DNA of 48,012 bases from Chloroflexota bacterium. Lineage in GTDB: Bacteria > Chloroflexota > Ktedonobacteria > Ktedonobacterales > JACDGC01. Under the pieces are notes generated by a model. That model was not told the origin of the DNA, ran no database searches, and was given only the letters and a program-made list of their open reading frames with translations. A program made the translations under genes and the position numbers. This document shows positions 17,426-26,101 of the stretch, piece after piece (position 1 is the first letter of the stretch; the number at the start of each line of letters is the position of its first letter). The DNA lies in contig JAJYBV010000017.1 of the NCBI GenBank assembly GCA_021778805.1, positions 1 through 48,012 on the forward strand, written 5' to 3'.

Positions 17426-18028
17426 TTACGCCGGTAATCCCAATAAATCGCGGATGCGGCGCTGATCAAAGCCAACAATCACTTCACCGTTAATCCACGC
17501 CTGCGGCACACCTAATTGACCGGATCGCTCATACATGCGCATAGCCATCGCTTCATCTTCACTCACATCAATATCTTTGAAGGCAACATTATTTTGCCGC
17601 AGATAGCTTTTCAGCCGCGAGCACCACGGACATGTTGGGGTAGAAAATACCGTAACAGTTTGTTTGCCTTTTTCTCCGGTTTTGTTTGTTGCATCGGAAT
17701 CAGCCGGATGCAGCGCAGATTCTATTGCCTGGCGATATGTTTTTTCCGGCCGGGTGCCCACTATAGTATTAACTAATTTGCCATCGCGGAACACGCCTAC
17801 AGTTGGAATGCCGGTTATGTGAAATTTCATTGCCACATCGCTGTTTTCATCAACATCAAGTTTGCCTACGGTAACTTTGCCTTCATAGCTTTCAGCCAGT
17901 TGCTCAATCACCGGCCCAACCAGCCTGCAAGGCATGCACCATGGCGCCCAAAAATCTACTAAGGCAACGCCTTTGGTGTTTTCTATTTTTTCTGTAAAAG
18001 ACGCATCGGTTAAGGTAATAATGCTCAT
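17426..18028 (-). CDS. Thioredoxin-glutaredoxin fusion protein
   Basis: The 200-residue protein joins two redox domains. Residues 1-108 are thioredoxin with active site WCMPC (Cys31 and Cys34), TGIPTVGVFRDGK containing the cis-proline, and no signal peptide, so it should be cytoplasmic. A short linker (ADSDATNKTGEKGK) leads to a glutaredoxin/NrdH-like domain with CPWC at Cys133 and Cys136, LGVPQAWING and GFDQRRIRDLL. The second domain could pass electrons on from the first or act on separate partners. Met in the WCMPC position is unusual compared with the common WCGPC. I start at ATG 18028, with GGAG upstream. A 30-codon upstream extension has no support. A consensus promoter lies at 18133-18161. 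Confidence 0.9.
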   Translation of the reverse strand: MSIITLTDASFTEKIENTKGVALVDFWAPWCMPCRLVGPVIEQLAESYEGKVTVGKLDVDENSDVAMKFHITGIPTVGVFRDGKLVNTIVGTRPEKTYRQAIESALHPADSDATNKTGEKGKQTVTVFSTPTCPWCSRLKSYLRQNNVAFKDIDVSEDEAMAMRMYERSGQLGVPQAWINGEVIVGFDQRRIRDLLGLPA

Positions 18029-18132
18029 TATACGCTCCAAATTTTTCTTATCTTGTTTCATGTTCACCTTTTTCCGCATGTGCAATACATGCACAACACA
18101 GCGCCAAAGGTGTTTCACATTTCTATAATATT

Positions 18133-18161
18133 ATTATATTCCAATATGGTAATAAAGTCAA
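18133..18161 (-). promoter_or_regulatory. Sigma-70-type promoter for the thioredoxin-glutaredoxin gene
   Basis: On the minus strand TTGACT (18156-18161) and TATAAT (18133-18138) are 17 bp apart, close to consensus. The transcript would start near 18126, about 100 bases before ATG 18028. Confidence 0.75.
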
Positions 18162-18248
18162 GTCCTTTTAGGGAAAATTTTTGGCGATTTTGCAAAATTG
18201 ATATACAATGGTCTAAGAAACCAATCTAAAGAAAAGAGATTGCGCCAC

Positions 18249-19754
18249 ATGGCAGCGCCATTACCCAGTTCACCTTTTACAATTCAGGAATTGCACGGAA
18301 AACATCTTCATTTTATGGGCATCGGCGGCTCTGGCATTACCGCTGCGGCCCAAATCGCATTGCGCGCCGGCGCAATTATTTCGGCGTGCGATCAAGATCT
18401 TTCGAAAACCACCCGCTGGATGGAACAACTTGGAATCTCGGTTGCGCAGGGTCATTCCGCCGACCATGCCGCAGAAATCGATTTACTGGTCATTACATCA
18501 GCGATTATCAAACTGAATCCACACCATCCCGAAGTAATGGCGGCGCAAAACCACGGCATACCGGTAATTGAATGGCAGGCGCTGCTAGGCGCATATATGG
18601 ATGGCAAAATGGGAGTTTCAATTGCCGGCGTACATGGCAAAGGCACGGTTACTTCAATGCTTTCTACTGCGATTATTGAAGCCGGGCTAGACCCAACTTG
18701 TGAAGTTGGAGCTATCGTTCCGGCGTGGGGCAGTAATATACGGTTTGGAGACGGAAATATCCTTATCAATGAAGCCGATGAATTTAATTATCAATTTATG
18801 TATTATCATCCCCGCATAGCAATATTTAACGCAATAGAATACGATCACCCCGAATTTTTTTCCGGTTATGACGATATTTTAAACGCTTTTTATGGCTTTA
18901 CCCGCAATATTGATATGAGCGATGCATGGCCGATTCCGCCAACGGTTGTTGTGAATGCTGGCAGCCCCGGCTGTTTAGATTTAGCCGGAAAATTAGCGGA
19001 TTGGCCCGGCCGAATCGTCACTTTTGCCATGGAACAAAACGCGGATTATATGGGATATAACCTGCGTTTGGAAGGGGAAACATCCTTCAGTGTTCGCGGC
19101 CCCGGAGGGCGCGAGATGGGAAGCGTATCTTTGCGCATGCCGGGCGGATATAACGCGCAAAACGCGCTGGCGGCGTTTGCGGTATCTGATCTTTTAGGGG
19201 CGGATATTGAAGCGGCGCGGCGCGCGTTAAACAATTTTTCCGGAATCCGCCGGCGGTTTCAGATGACTCAGGCCGAAAATGACATTTTGATTATTGATGA
19301 TTATGCGCATCACCCAACTGCTATTCGCCTTACGTTAGAGGCAATTCGCGCGCGCTACCCCAATCGCCGGCTGGTAGCAGTATTTCAGCCAAATTTATTT
19401 TCACGTGTCAAAAAATTCCTCGATCCTTTTTCTCACGCTTTTGGCTCCGCTGATATTGCTGTAATTATTGATATTATGCCCGCGCGCGAAGTAGACACCG
19501 GGCTGGTGCATGCGCGCGACCTTACAGCGGCTACACAAAAAGATGAGGCATTTGCCCGCCGCAATAGCGCAGCGTATTACGGCGGCTCGTTGGATGAAAC
19601 ACGCGCGCTGCTTGAAACGCTGGCGCAGCCGGGAGATATTTTGGCGCTGCTCGGCTCCGGTACAGTATATCGCGTATCCGAAGCATTGTTAGAATCACCT
19701 GCATTTCTTGGATCCAAGTCTTATTCCGCCACCAAGGCCAGTGATCATGTTTAA
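18249..19754 (+). CDS. murC: UDP-N-acetylmuramate--L-alanine ligase
   Basis: MurC adds L-alanine to UDP-MurNAc in the cytoplasm, the first peptide step of peptidoglycan synthesis. The 501-residue protein shows the Rossmann N-domain (HFMGIGGSGITAAAQIALRAG), the ATP site GVHGKGTVTSML (127-138), INEADEFNYQFM, IEYDHPEFF and the C-domain DDYAHHPT near 350. The central segments resemble Firmicutes MurC. The P-loop has Gly132 where the usual MurC (GTHGKTTTT) has Thr after the lysine, giving a GKGT form like folylpolyglutamate synthase. I start at ATG 18249. A TTG at 18198 is in frame but sits in the likely promoter. The murB start overlaps its last eight bases, so the two are translationally coupled. 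Confidence 0.92.
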   Translation: MAAPLPSSPFTIQELHGKHLHFMGIGGSGITAAAQIALRAGAIISACDQDLSKTTRWMEQLGISVAQGHSADHAAEIDLLVITSAIIKLNPHHPEVMAAQNHGIPVIEWQALLGAYMDGKMGVSIAGVHGKGTVTSMLSTAIIEAGLDPTCEVGAIVPAWGSNIRFGDGNILINEADEFNYQFMYYHPRIAIFNAIEYDHPEFFSGYDDILNAFYGFTRNIDMSDAWPIPPTVVVNAGSPGCLDLAGKLADWPGRIVTFAMEQNADYMGYNLRLEGETSFSVRGPGGREMGSVSLRMPGGYNAQNALAAFAVSDLLGADIEAARRALNNFSGIRRRFQMTQAENDILIIDDYAHHPTAIRLTLEAIRARYPNRRLVAVFQPNLFSRVKKFLDPFSHAFGSADIAVIIDIMPAREVDTGLVHARDLTAATQKDEAFARRNSAAYYGGSLDETRALLETLAQPGDILALLGSGTVYRVSEALLESPAFLGSKSYSATKASDHV

Positions 19755-20772
19755 TGCATTTTCCTCCGGCAATTTGCCCGATACATTTTTAAGCGAAGCG
19801 CACAACCGCTGGCCAGACGCTGTTAAACTGAATGAGCCATTGGCGCGGCATAGCACCTTTGGGGTTGGCGGCCCGGCGGATTTGTGGCTAACCGCCAAAA
19901 CGGAAAACGACTTGATACAATTTATGGCGCTGGCGCGTTCCTTTCACATACCATCACTTTTTATTGGAAACGGCACGAATATTCTTTTTTCAGACGCCGG
20001 ATTTCGGGGCGCCGTTATAAAAGTTGCGCTGGATTCATGGAATATCCAGCCAAATGACACGCAGGAAACCGCGCAGTTAACAGCCGACGCCGGCGTAAAC
20101 CTGCCGGCGCTGGTAAATACTCTTGCCGCAAAAGGATGGTCGGGACTGGAATGGGGCGCCGGCGTACCGGGCAGTATTGGCGGCGCGGTGGTAAGCAACG
20201 CCGGATGCCATGGCGCATGCATTGCCGACACCATACAATCTGCACGCATTCTGCGGCTGCGCGAACAGCCGGAACCGATTGTTCTGGAGTCGCCGGCCAA
20301 AGACCTGGAATTGGGGTATCGGCGCAGCAAATTCCGTTCCCACAGAGAAATTGCCTTTACACCCGATAGCGTACCTATTCCGCCTGAGCCGGAATTTTTT
20401 GATCCTGCGGAAATTATTCTTTCCGCGCAGTTTTTATTGCATAAAAAAGATCCGGAATTACTTGCTAAAACCGTTAGTAATTATCGGCAGCGGCGCAAAG
20501 ATACCCAACCGACGCAAGGCAGCGCGGGATCTGTGTTTAAAAATCCGCCTAATGATTACGCCGGCCGATTGATAGAGGCCGCAGGATTAAAGGGGCGCCA
20601 AATTGGCGGCGCAGCGCTTTCAGAGAAACACGCTAATTTTATCGTCAATATCAGCGGCGCAACTTCTTACGATATTATCCGCCTAATTGCGCTTGCGCGG
20701 AAAACCGTGCTGGATCGCTTTGGTGTCGCGCTGGAATTGGAAATTGAACTCCGCGGAAAGTGGAACACCTAA
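19747..20772 (+). CDS. murB: UDP-N-acetylenolpyruvoylglucosamine reductase
   Basis: MurB uses NADPH and FAD to make UDP-MurNAc, the substrate of MurC encoded just upstream. The 341-residue protein has HSTFGVGGPADLWL and IGNGTNILFSDAGF for FAD, GLEWGAGVPGSIGGAVVSNAG, YRRSKFR, and GSAGSVFKNP with the catalytic Ser. HANFIVN and a final acidic residue region complete the site. I start at ATG 19747, which overlaps the murC stop by eight bases (ATGTTTAA). An upstream TTG at 19708 is less likely. The gene ends beside a decayed intergenic repeat. Confidence 0.94.
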   Translation: MFNAFSSGNLPDTFLSEAHNRWPDAVKLNEPLARHSTFGVGGPADLWLTAKTENDLIQFMALARSFHIPSLFIGNGTNILFSDAGFRGAVIKVALDSWNIQPNDTQETAQLTADAGVNLPALVNTLAAKGWSGLEWGAGVPGSIGGAVVSNAGCHGACIADTIQSARILRLREQPEPIVLESPAKDLELGYRRSKFRSHREIAFTPDSVPIPPEPEFFDPAEIILSAQFLLHKKDPELLAKTVSNYRQRRKDTQPTQGSAGSVFKNPPNDYAGRLIEAAGLKGRQIGGAALSEKHANFIVNISGATSYDIIRLIALARKTVLDRFGVALELEIELRGKWNT

Positions 20773-20840
20773 TCCCCGGCCACATATGCCGAGATGCGCA
20801 TTGGGCAGCGCCTGCCCTTCGCGCGGGGTTTGGCGCGCCT
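20770..20840 (+). repeat. Decayed copy of the intergenic hairpin repeat
   Basis: ATTGGGCAGCGCCTGCCC then TTCGCGCGGGGTTTGG keeps the order of the two palindromes of the repeat family, but the head and final hairpin are eroded. It fills the gap between convergent murB and the cysS fusion. Confidence 0.5.
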
Positions 20841-20864
20841 GCTGAGAAGTTTCAGCAAACTATA

Positions 20865-23333
20865 TCACCGCGGATATTCGCTTTCCTCTTGTTCGTGAAA
20901 CCACCGCGCAGTTTTGCTATGCGTGTGTGGATGCGTATGCGAATGGTCGGGCCAATGCTTATGCTCGTGAGTATGCTTGGTGTCAGCGGCTGAGCCATGC
21001 TCAAACCGCGGATCTGCATCTTCCAGTATGTGATCGTGTCCCCATGGCGCAGATTGTCCATCATGATAATTCATCACCAGCAAACTTTGGCAATGATGCC
21101 GCTTTCGGCGAAAAATATCAAAGTTCTGTTTACTTTTGGCCGTGCGTTCCTCTTCAGTTAATTGATACCATTCCCTATGCTCATGCTTCATCATGCGCGC
21201 CGCCATATCCGGGCTGGCTAACACACGATATCCGGCTTTTTTTACTTCAAAACTGTAATCAATATCCATCAGACGATAAAACCGGAATTTTTCATCCAAC
21301 ATTCCGGTTTCCGCTAAAAGAGATCTGGGAAAAACCATACAATACCCTTCAACTGCGTCTACATCCGGACCGATGGATTCTTGAAACTCCTTCAGATCTG
21401 AAGTTACAAGACCATATGGGCCAAGTAACCCTACACGAACGCTTTGGGTTTGCTCATCAATTATGCTCCAAATATCTCCATTAACTTCCATACTGGTATC
21501 TAACAAAACAATATATTTGCCGCGGCTTTGCTTAAAGGTGGCGTTGCGTCCGGCGGCAAATCCCATATTATGGTCTGCAAACAGCACGGTAACAGGATGC
21601 CCGTATATCGCGCCGGCTTTTTCCAGCGAACGCAGATAGTCTAATGTATCATCGGTAGAACCGTTATCAAGAATAACATATTCCAAAGAAAGCGGCCAGC
21701 CATCCGCATATCTGGCATTGCGCGCCACGCTTTCTATGCATCTTTGAACATCGGCGCGGCTGTTATACGTAAGCAAATTGACGGAATAACGATAGCGATC
21801 CGGATCATCGGGCATAAAGGGGATATCTTTTGAAGAACTGATGGCGAGTCCTAAAAAGTCAATTGGAACGGCAGTGGTGGAAATTTGGCCGTCGCGCAGC
21901 AAATAACCTTCGATATAAATATCGTCGCGCAACTTATCTGCTTCATCATATGCTTTTTGTTTCCGCAAAGCAGCGCGAAGTTTTATCATTTCTTGTACAT
22001 CTTCCGGAATATTCAATGAAGATTGGAGTTCGCGCAGCAGAATATTCGCGCTATCTTTCAAATTCAAGCCCCAAATTTCATCAAAAGCCAGCAGCAAGCC
22101 TAATTTTGTTTCATTAGGTAAAGCGGCGTCGCGCAGCGCAGTTTGCGCAATCGCAAGTGATTTTGGGATATTCAGGTTATTGGTAATAGCCGAAAGCATT
22201 GCGGAATAATATCTTTCGGCGCGCACCGGCAGTTCGTCTTTGGCGTCATATACTCCGGCGGAAGCGCTTTCCAATGCGGCAATTTTTAAGCGAAGACGAC
22301 GCAGCGCGGTTTGCGCAGATCGCAGCGCGCTAAAAGTGAAGTTTATTTGCGAACGGTAGTGCGCCATACAATATAAAAACCGCAAAGCAAGCGGATCGAA
22401 TCCCCGCGCTTGGATATCTTCCAAAGTATAAGCGTTGCCGGAAGATTTTGCCATTTTCAATCCATCCGCCAAAAGGTGCTGGCCATGCGTCCAAATTTGC
22501 ACATATTGATTGCCGCTGGCGCCTTCGCTTTGCGCGCGTTCATCTTCGTGGTGCGGAAAAATATTATCCACACCACCGGTATGAATATCAAAAGATTCGC
22601 CTAAATATTTGCGGCTCATTGCGCTGCACTCTATATGCCACCCAGGGAAACCGCGGCCCCACGGGCTATCCCACGCCATGATTCTGCCCTCTTCCGCGTT
22701 TTTCCACAGCGGAAAATCTTCCGGCGCATGTTTAAACGGATCATTTTCATTCTCTGTGTGCATACCGCCGCCAAGGTGATCTAAACTATTGCCGCTCAGA
22801 TGCCCATAATCGGCATACGATCGAACATTAAAAAACACATTGCCTTGCGCTTCATACGCGAAACCGCGCTGCAGCAAAGACTCTATAATAGAAATCATTT
22901 CCGCAATATGATCGGTAGCGCGCGGAAAAACATGCGCCGGCAGTATCTGAAAAGCTTGCTCGTCCTTCATAAACGCATCAGTATAAAATGCGGCAATATC
23001 CCATGGAGATTTACCTTCTTGCCGGGCCTGCGAAACCATTTTGTCTTCTCCGCGGTCCAGTCTTTCTTGGCGCATATGGCCAACATCGGTAATATTTTTA
23101 ATATGCGTTACACGCACGCCAATAAACTGCAAGGTTCGGCGAATCCAATCAGCCATAGCAAATGTTCGCAAGTTGCCGATATGAATGTAGCGATATACGG
23201 TTGGGCCGCAGCTATACATGCGCACATGGCCTGCTTCCAGTGGAGTAACTTCCTGCAAAGCATTACTTAACGTGTTGTACAAACGCAAATTAGGGAGATT
23301 TTGCGCAGGGTTAGAATATTTAGGAGCTTTCAT
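20865..23333 (-). CDS. cysS: Cysteinyl-tRNA synthetase fused to a family-2 glycosyltransferase with a His-rich tail
   Basis: The 822-residue frame is open throughout. Residues 1-490 are a complete cysteinyl-tRNA synthetase: CGPTVYRYIHIGN with zinc Cys and HIGH motif, GFPGWHIECSAMS, NIFPHHEDERAQSE with zinc ligands, KMAKSSGN (KMSKS), and the C-terminal helical region ending LRDDIYIEGYLLRDGQ. From about 510 to 760 follows a GT2-type glycosyltransferase: VNLLTYNSRADVQRCIESV, VILDNGSTDDTLDYL, DHNMGFAAGRN, VLLDTSMEV in the DXD position, and GYCMVFPRSLLAE. The last 60 residues are rich in His pairs (THEHKHW, HSHTHPHTH) and may bind metal. Either half could work alone. Why they are joined is unknown. 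The Shine-Dalgarno region lies in a short hairpin. Confidence 0.9.
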   Translation of the reverse strand: MKAPKYSNPAQNLPNLRLYNTLSNALQEVTPLEAGHVRMYSCGPTVYRYIHIGNLRTFAMADWIRRTLQFIGVRVTHIKNITDVGHMRQERLDRGEDKMVSQARQEGKSPWDIAAFYTDAFMKDEQAFQILPAHVFPRATDHIAEMISIIESLLQRGFAYEAQGNVFFNVRSYADYGHLSGNSLDHLGGGMHTENENDPFKHAPEDFPLWKNAEEGRIMAWDSPWGRGFPGWHIECSAMSRKYLGESFDIHTGGVDNIFPHHEDERAQSEGASGNQYVQIWTHGQHLLADGLKMAKSSGNAYTLEDIQARGFDPLALRFLYCMAHYRSQINFTFSALRSAQTALRRLRLKIAALESASAGVYDAKDELPVRAERYYSAMLSAITNNLNIPKSLAIAQTALRDAALPNETKLGLLLAFDEIWGLNLKDSANILLRELQSSLNIPEDVQEMIKLRAALRKQKAYDEADKLRDDIYIEGYLLRDGQISTTAVPIDFLGLAISSSKDIPFMPDDPDRYRYSVNLLTYNSRADVQRCIESVARNARYADGWPLSLEYVILDNGSTDDTLDYLRSLEKAGAIYGHPVTVLFADHNMGFAAGRNATFKQSRGKYIVLLDTSMEVNGDIWSIIDEQTQSVRVGLLGPYGLVTSDLKEFQESIGPDVDAVEGYCMVFPRSLLAETGMLDEKFRFYRLMDIDYSFEVKKAGYRVLASPDMAARMMKHEHREWYQLTEEERTAKSKQNFDIFRRKRHHCQSLLVMNYHDGQSAPWGHDHILEDADPRFEHGSAADTKHTHEHKHWPDHSHTHPHTHSKTARWFHEQEESEYPR

Positions 23334-23349
23334 AGCAAACCACTCAGAT

Positions 23350-23369
23350 TCCTCTCACAGAAGGAATAT
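23350..23369 (-). promoter_or_regulatory. Hairpin over the likely ribosome site of cysS
   Basis: On the minus strand ATTCCT and AGGAAT pair around eight bases. The second arm contains AGAGGAA, 15 bases before the start. The 219-base leader shared with the end of queA shows no T-box sequence. Confidence 0.3.
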
Positions 23370-23552
23370 CACCGCACATTGGCAGAGTTGATGTGCATTC
23401 TATGGCGATCCTCGGTTAGTGTAACCGCGAATTCAGGCGCTTTAGGTGATATCTCCGATAAACTAGCAACAATACAAATTATAACTATATATCATAAATA
23501 ATACCATATTGTTTTTCCTTGAAGGCAAGGCGCCAAAAATAACGCCGGCAGA

Positions 23553-24656
23553 TTATCGTGGGGATATTAACAGAGTAGCGTCACCAAAGCTATAAAAACG
23601 GTAACGATTTTGAATTGCGGCGGTATAGAGTTCCAACAGTTTTTCACGTCCAATATAGGCGCTGATCATCGCCAAAAGCGTAGACTTAGGTAAATGGAAA
23701 TTAGTAATGATACCATCTATGGCTTTATATACATAGCCCGGAGTAATAAATAGCCGCGTATATCCTGCAAACGGCTGCACAGCGCCATGGGTTTGTGCGG
23801 CGCTTTCCAGCGCGCGAACCGATGTAGTGCCAATAGCAATGACTCTGCCGCGGTTGGCTTTTGTATGCTGAATCATATTTGCTGTTTCCTGTGGGACAAC
23901 TGCATACTCGCTATGAATAACGTGTTCACTCAGCCGCGCTTCGCTAACCGGGCGAAAGGTATCTAACCCAACATGCAAAGTAACGAAACCAAATTGAATT
24001 CCCTTTTGGCGCAGATCGGCAATTAAAGGCTCGGTAAAATGCAGCCCCGCTGTTGGAGCCGCCGCAGAGCCTTGGAGGCGCGCATACACCGTTTGATATC
24101 GTTCTGGGTTTTGCAATGTTTCATGAATATATGGCGGCAGTGGAGTTTCCCCGCTAAGCAAAATTGCGCGTTCCACCGCCGCAGGATCTTCAGCTCCATC
24201 TGCGCGAAAGGCAAGAATCCTGCCACCGGATGGCGCTTCAGCTAATATTTGCGCGGTTAAACCGCCGGGAAATGCATATTCGGAGCCATTGCGGGAACCG
24301 GAACCGGGCTTTACCAGCGCTTCCCAGGCAGTTGGGCCAAACTCCACGCGATGTGACAATAACAATATTTCAACTTTGCCACCGGTTTGAGACTTCACGC
24401 CATGCAACCGGGCCGGAATAACACGACTATCGTTAGCAATTAAGCAATCGCCGGGCTGAAGAAAATCACCAAGATGGTTAAACTGCGAATGGGCAACGGA
24501 ATTATCTGCCGCGGTATACACCAACAGCCGTGAGCTATCTCGCGGCTCTGCAGGGGTTTGCGCAATAAGGTCTTGCGGCAATTGATAATTATACAGCTCA
24601 ACATCATCATCTTCCGCAAACCCGGCAGCAGAATTTGAGCCGGAGATATGCGTCAT
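23553..24656 (-). CDS. queA: S-adenosylmethionine:tRNA ribosyltransferase-isomerase
   Basis: QueA transfers the ribosyl part of S-adenosylmethionine to preQ1 in tRNA, the penultimate step of queuosine synthesis. The 367-residue protein is full length. Its motifs are YNYQLPQDLIAQTPAEPRDSSRLLV, ANDSRVIPARLHG, VEILLLSH, ETPLPPYI, SAAAPTAGLHFTE, VTLHVGLDTFRPV, IAIGTTSVRALES, FITPGY and NFHLPKSTLLAMISA. The first 17 residues are an extra polar stretch. Its ATG overlaps the stop of the upstream small membrane gene (ATGA), which implies translational coupling. No other queuosine gene is in the window. Confidence 0.96.
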   Translation of the reverse strand: MTHISGSNSAAGFAEDDDVELYNYQLPQDLIAQTPAEPRDSSRLLVYTAADNSVAHSQFNHLGDFLQPGDCLIANDSRVIPARLHGVKSQTGGKVEILLLSHRVEFGPTAWEALVKPGSGSRNGSEYAFPGGLTAQILAEAPSGGRILAFRADGAEDPAAVERAILLSGETPLPPYIHETLQNPERYQTVYARLQGSAAAPTAGLHFTEPLIADLRQKGIQFGFVTLHVGLDTFRPVSEARLSEHVIHSEYAVVPQETANMIQHTKANRGRVIAIGTTSVRALESAAQTHGAVQPFAGYTRLFITPGYVYKAIDGIITNFHLPKSTLLAMISAYIGREKLLELYTAAIQNRYRFYSFGDATLLISPR

Positions 24657-24901
24657 GGCTTAGATGAGCGCCTGAAGGGTATGGAAAAAAGATTAATCAC
24701 CAATGTGAGAAACACGCTGAGTATTACCCATGCAAGAACAGGGGCATAAACAACTGCGCCGCCAGCCTTAAATGAAAAATTGCCGGGAAGGATGCCGGTA
24801 AACGCCGAAAACAAATCGGGTTTAACAACCCCAAGAATTAAAACCGCAATAAACAAAATAAGTCCAATTAAAAATCTTACCAAAGCGCCTGTATACCGCA
24901 T
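24653..24901 (-). CDS. Small membrane protein of unknown function
   Basis: The 82-residue protein has two hydrophobic segments (about 8-25 and 51-74) separated by a short Gly/Phe-rich loop, and ends in a basic tail (FRRSSKP). A good ribosome site (GAAGGGAAG) precedes ATG 24901. The stop overlaps the queA start in an ATGA arrangement. I do not recognise the family. The tight coupling may be positional only, as QueA has no known membrane partner. Confidence 0.7.
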   Translation of the reverse strand: MRYTGALVRFLIGLILFIAVLILGVVKPDLFSAFTGILPGNFSFKAGGAVVYAPVLAWVILSVFLTLVINLFSIPFRRSSKP

Positions 24902-25129
24902 AAATGACTTCCCTTCTCACAAAATGGAAACATAAAACTAAATTTTGCGAAAACTGTTCACCTCAAGGAGTGTAACATACCCGAAGTTTATAAATCAAAT
25001 TTCATGCCAATTTGGGTGAGCAATTTTTCTAAATTGCTTTATTTTCCGTTTTTATTTCGGTTATATCAAATTATTTTTCGGTATTTTGCATTTTATGTTT
25101 ATTTTGAGTGGAAATTTTCTGTTTTACGC

Positions 25130-25168
25130 AAAAAAGGCGACTATCTCTTTTTCGGAGATAATCGCCTT
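25130..25168 (-). terminator. Rho-independent terminator of the CHAP gene
   Basis: Long arms (AAGGCGA and TATCTC pairing with GAGATA and TCGCCTT, one mismatch) form a strong hairpin that on the minus strand is followed by six T. It lies about 40 bases past the CHAP stop. The rest of 24902-25207 shows only AT-rich sequence. Confidence 0.85.
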
Positions 25169-25207
25169 GAAGATAATATGTTAACTCTGTGTGGAGTGTA
25201 GTTAAAC

Positions 25208-26101
25208 TTAACTGTAAATAAACGAGACGCCAGGCTCCAAATACACATACCGGTAATTGATGCGGGCAAATCCGCCGCCGCGCCAGGAATCATTCATCTC
25301 GGAAATGAGAATCCAGCCTCCGCCCAGCACTGCAACAACTTCACCATAGTGACCGCCTGCGCTGGCCCCTTGGACACCAGGCGCAAACACAACCACCGCG
25401 CCGGGAAGCGGAACCGAGTGACGCGCGCCAAACAAAATTCGCGGATCATACGGGTGCAGCACTTCCGGCCACCAATTACACCAGCCGTAGCCGCTGCGAT
25501 ACACAAAATTTGCCGGATTGACGGTATAAATTCCTGCGTAACAGCCTGGCGGAACTTTCCAGCTGTAAATGGCTCCAATCGCATACACATTCGAGTGGCA
25601 TGGCTCTGCAGCCCAATCGGTATATGCCACACCGCCGCCGGAAGATCCGCCAGTTCCGCCAGTGGATCCGCCGGAACCTCCGGAAGTCGGAGCCGGTGGA
25701 GTATATGGGTGAGATGGCGCAACAGGCTGTTGATAAACAATTCGCGGAGCAGTATGTTTTACAACCGGTTTAGGGGCTGGCTTTGGCTTGGGAGCCGGTT
25801 TTGGAGCCGGGCATTGCCCTTTTTTCTCCGTTGCGGCAAGCATAGAATTTTGCTGCAATCCATTCGCCAAAGTAACCTGTGTTTGCTGAGTATTATACAA
25901 ACCAATTCCCAACGGCGCCTGGAAACAATTGGCTTGCAATGTTATGAGCCGACCGAAGGTTTGTGGTTGAGTGTTTTGTGAAGGTATCGTTTTTGCCATT
26001 GCCGGCGCTTGTGAAATTGCCGCAGCAGCAGTAACCGCAGAAAACGCAATTGCTGCAGCGCGAGTAATCAATTGCGCGGCAAAATTTTTTCCGAAAATCA
26101 T
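25208..26101 (-). CDS. Secreted CHAP-domain protein, probable peptidoglycan hydrolase
   Basis: The 297-residue protein starts with a signal peptide (basic start, AIAFSAVTAAAAISQAPAMA). A short domain with Cys59 and Cys97 follows, then a Lys/Pro-rich linker of repeated AP-KP pairs (about 97-120) and a Gly/Ser linker (about 138-157). The C-terminal CHAP-like domain (about 160-297) has YGWCNWWPEV with the candidate catalytic Cys, GAVVVFAPGVQGASAGGHYGEVV with His, and ISEMNDS near the third position. CHAP enzymes cut peptide cross-links or the amide bond of peptidoglycan. The start at 26101 has an excellent site, GAGGAGGA. The promoter lies near 26289-26317, leaving a leader of about 180 bases. 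Confidence 0.85.
   Translation of the reverse strand: MIFGKNFAAQLITRAAAIAFSAVTAAAAISQAPAMAKTIPSQNTQPQTFGRLITLQANCFQAPLGIGLYNTQQTQVTLANGLQQNSMLAATEKKGQCPAPKPAPKPKPAPKPVVKHTAPRIVYQQPVAPSHPYTPPAPTSGGSGGSTGGTGGSSGGGVAYTDWAAEPCHSNVYAIGAIYSWKVPPGCYAGIYTVNPANFVYRSGYGWCNWWPEVLHPYDPRILFGARHSVPLPGAVVVFAPGVQGASAGGHYGEVVAVLGGGWILISEMNDSWRGGGFARINYRYVYLEPGVSFIYS

Noticed and set aside
18249-19754. Mpl (murein tripeptide ligase) instead of MurC
   Set aside because: INEADEFNYQFM and IEYDHPEFF resemble both families, but the rest is Firmicutes MurC-like and murB is coupled to it.
23334-23552. T-box riboswitch before cysS
   Set aside because: No AGGGTGGNACCGCG-like segment and no terminator hairpin in the leader.
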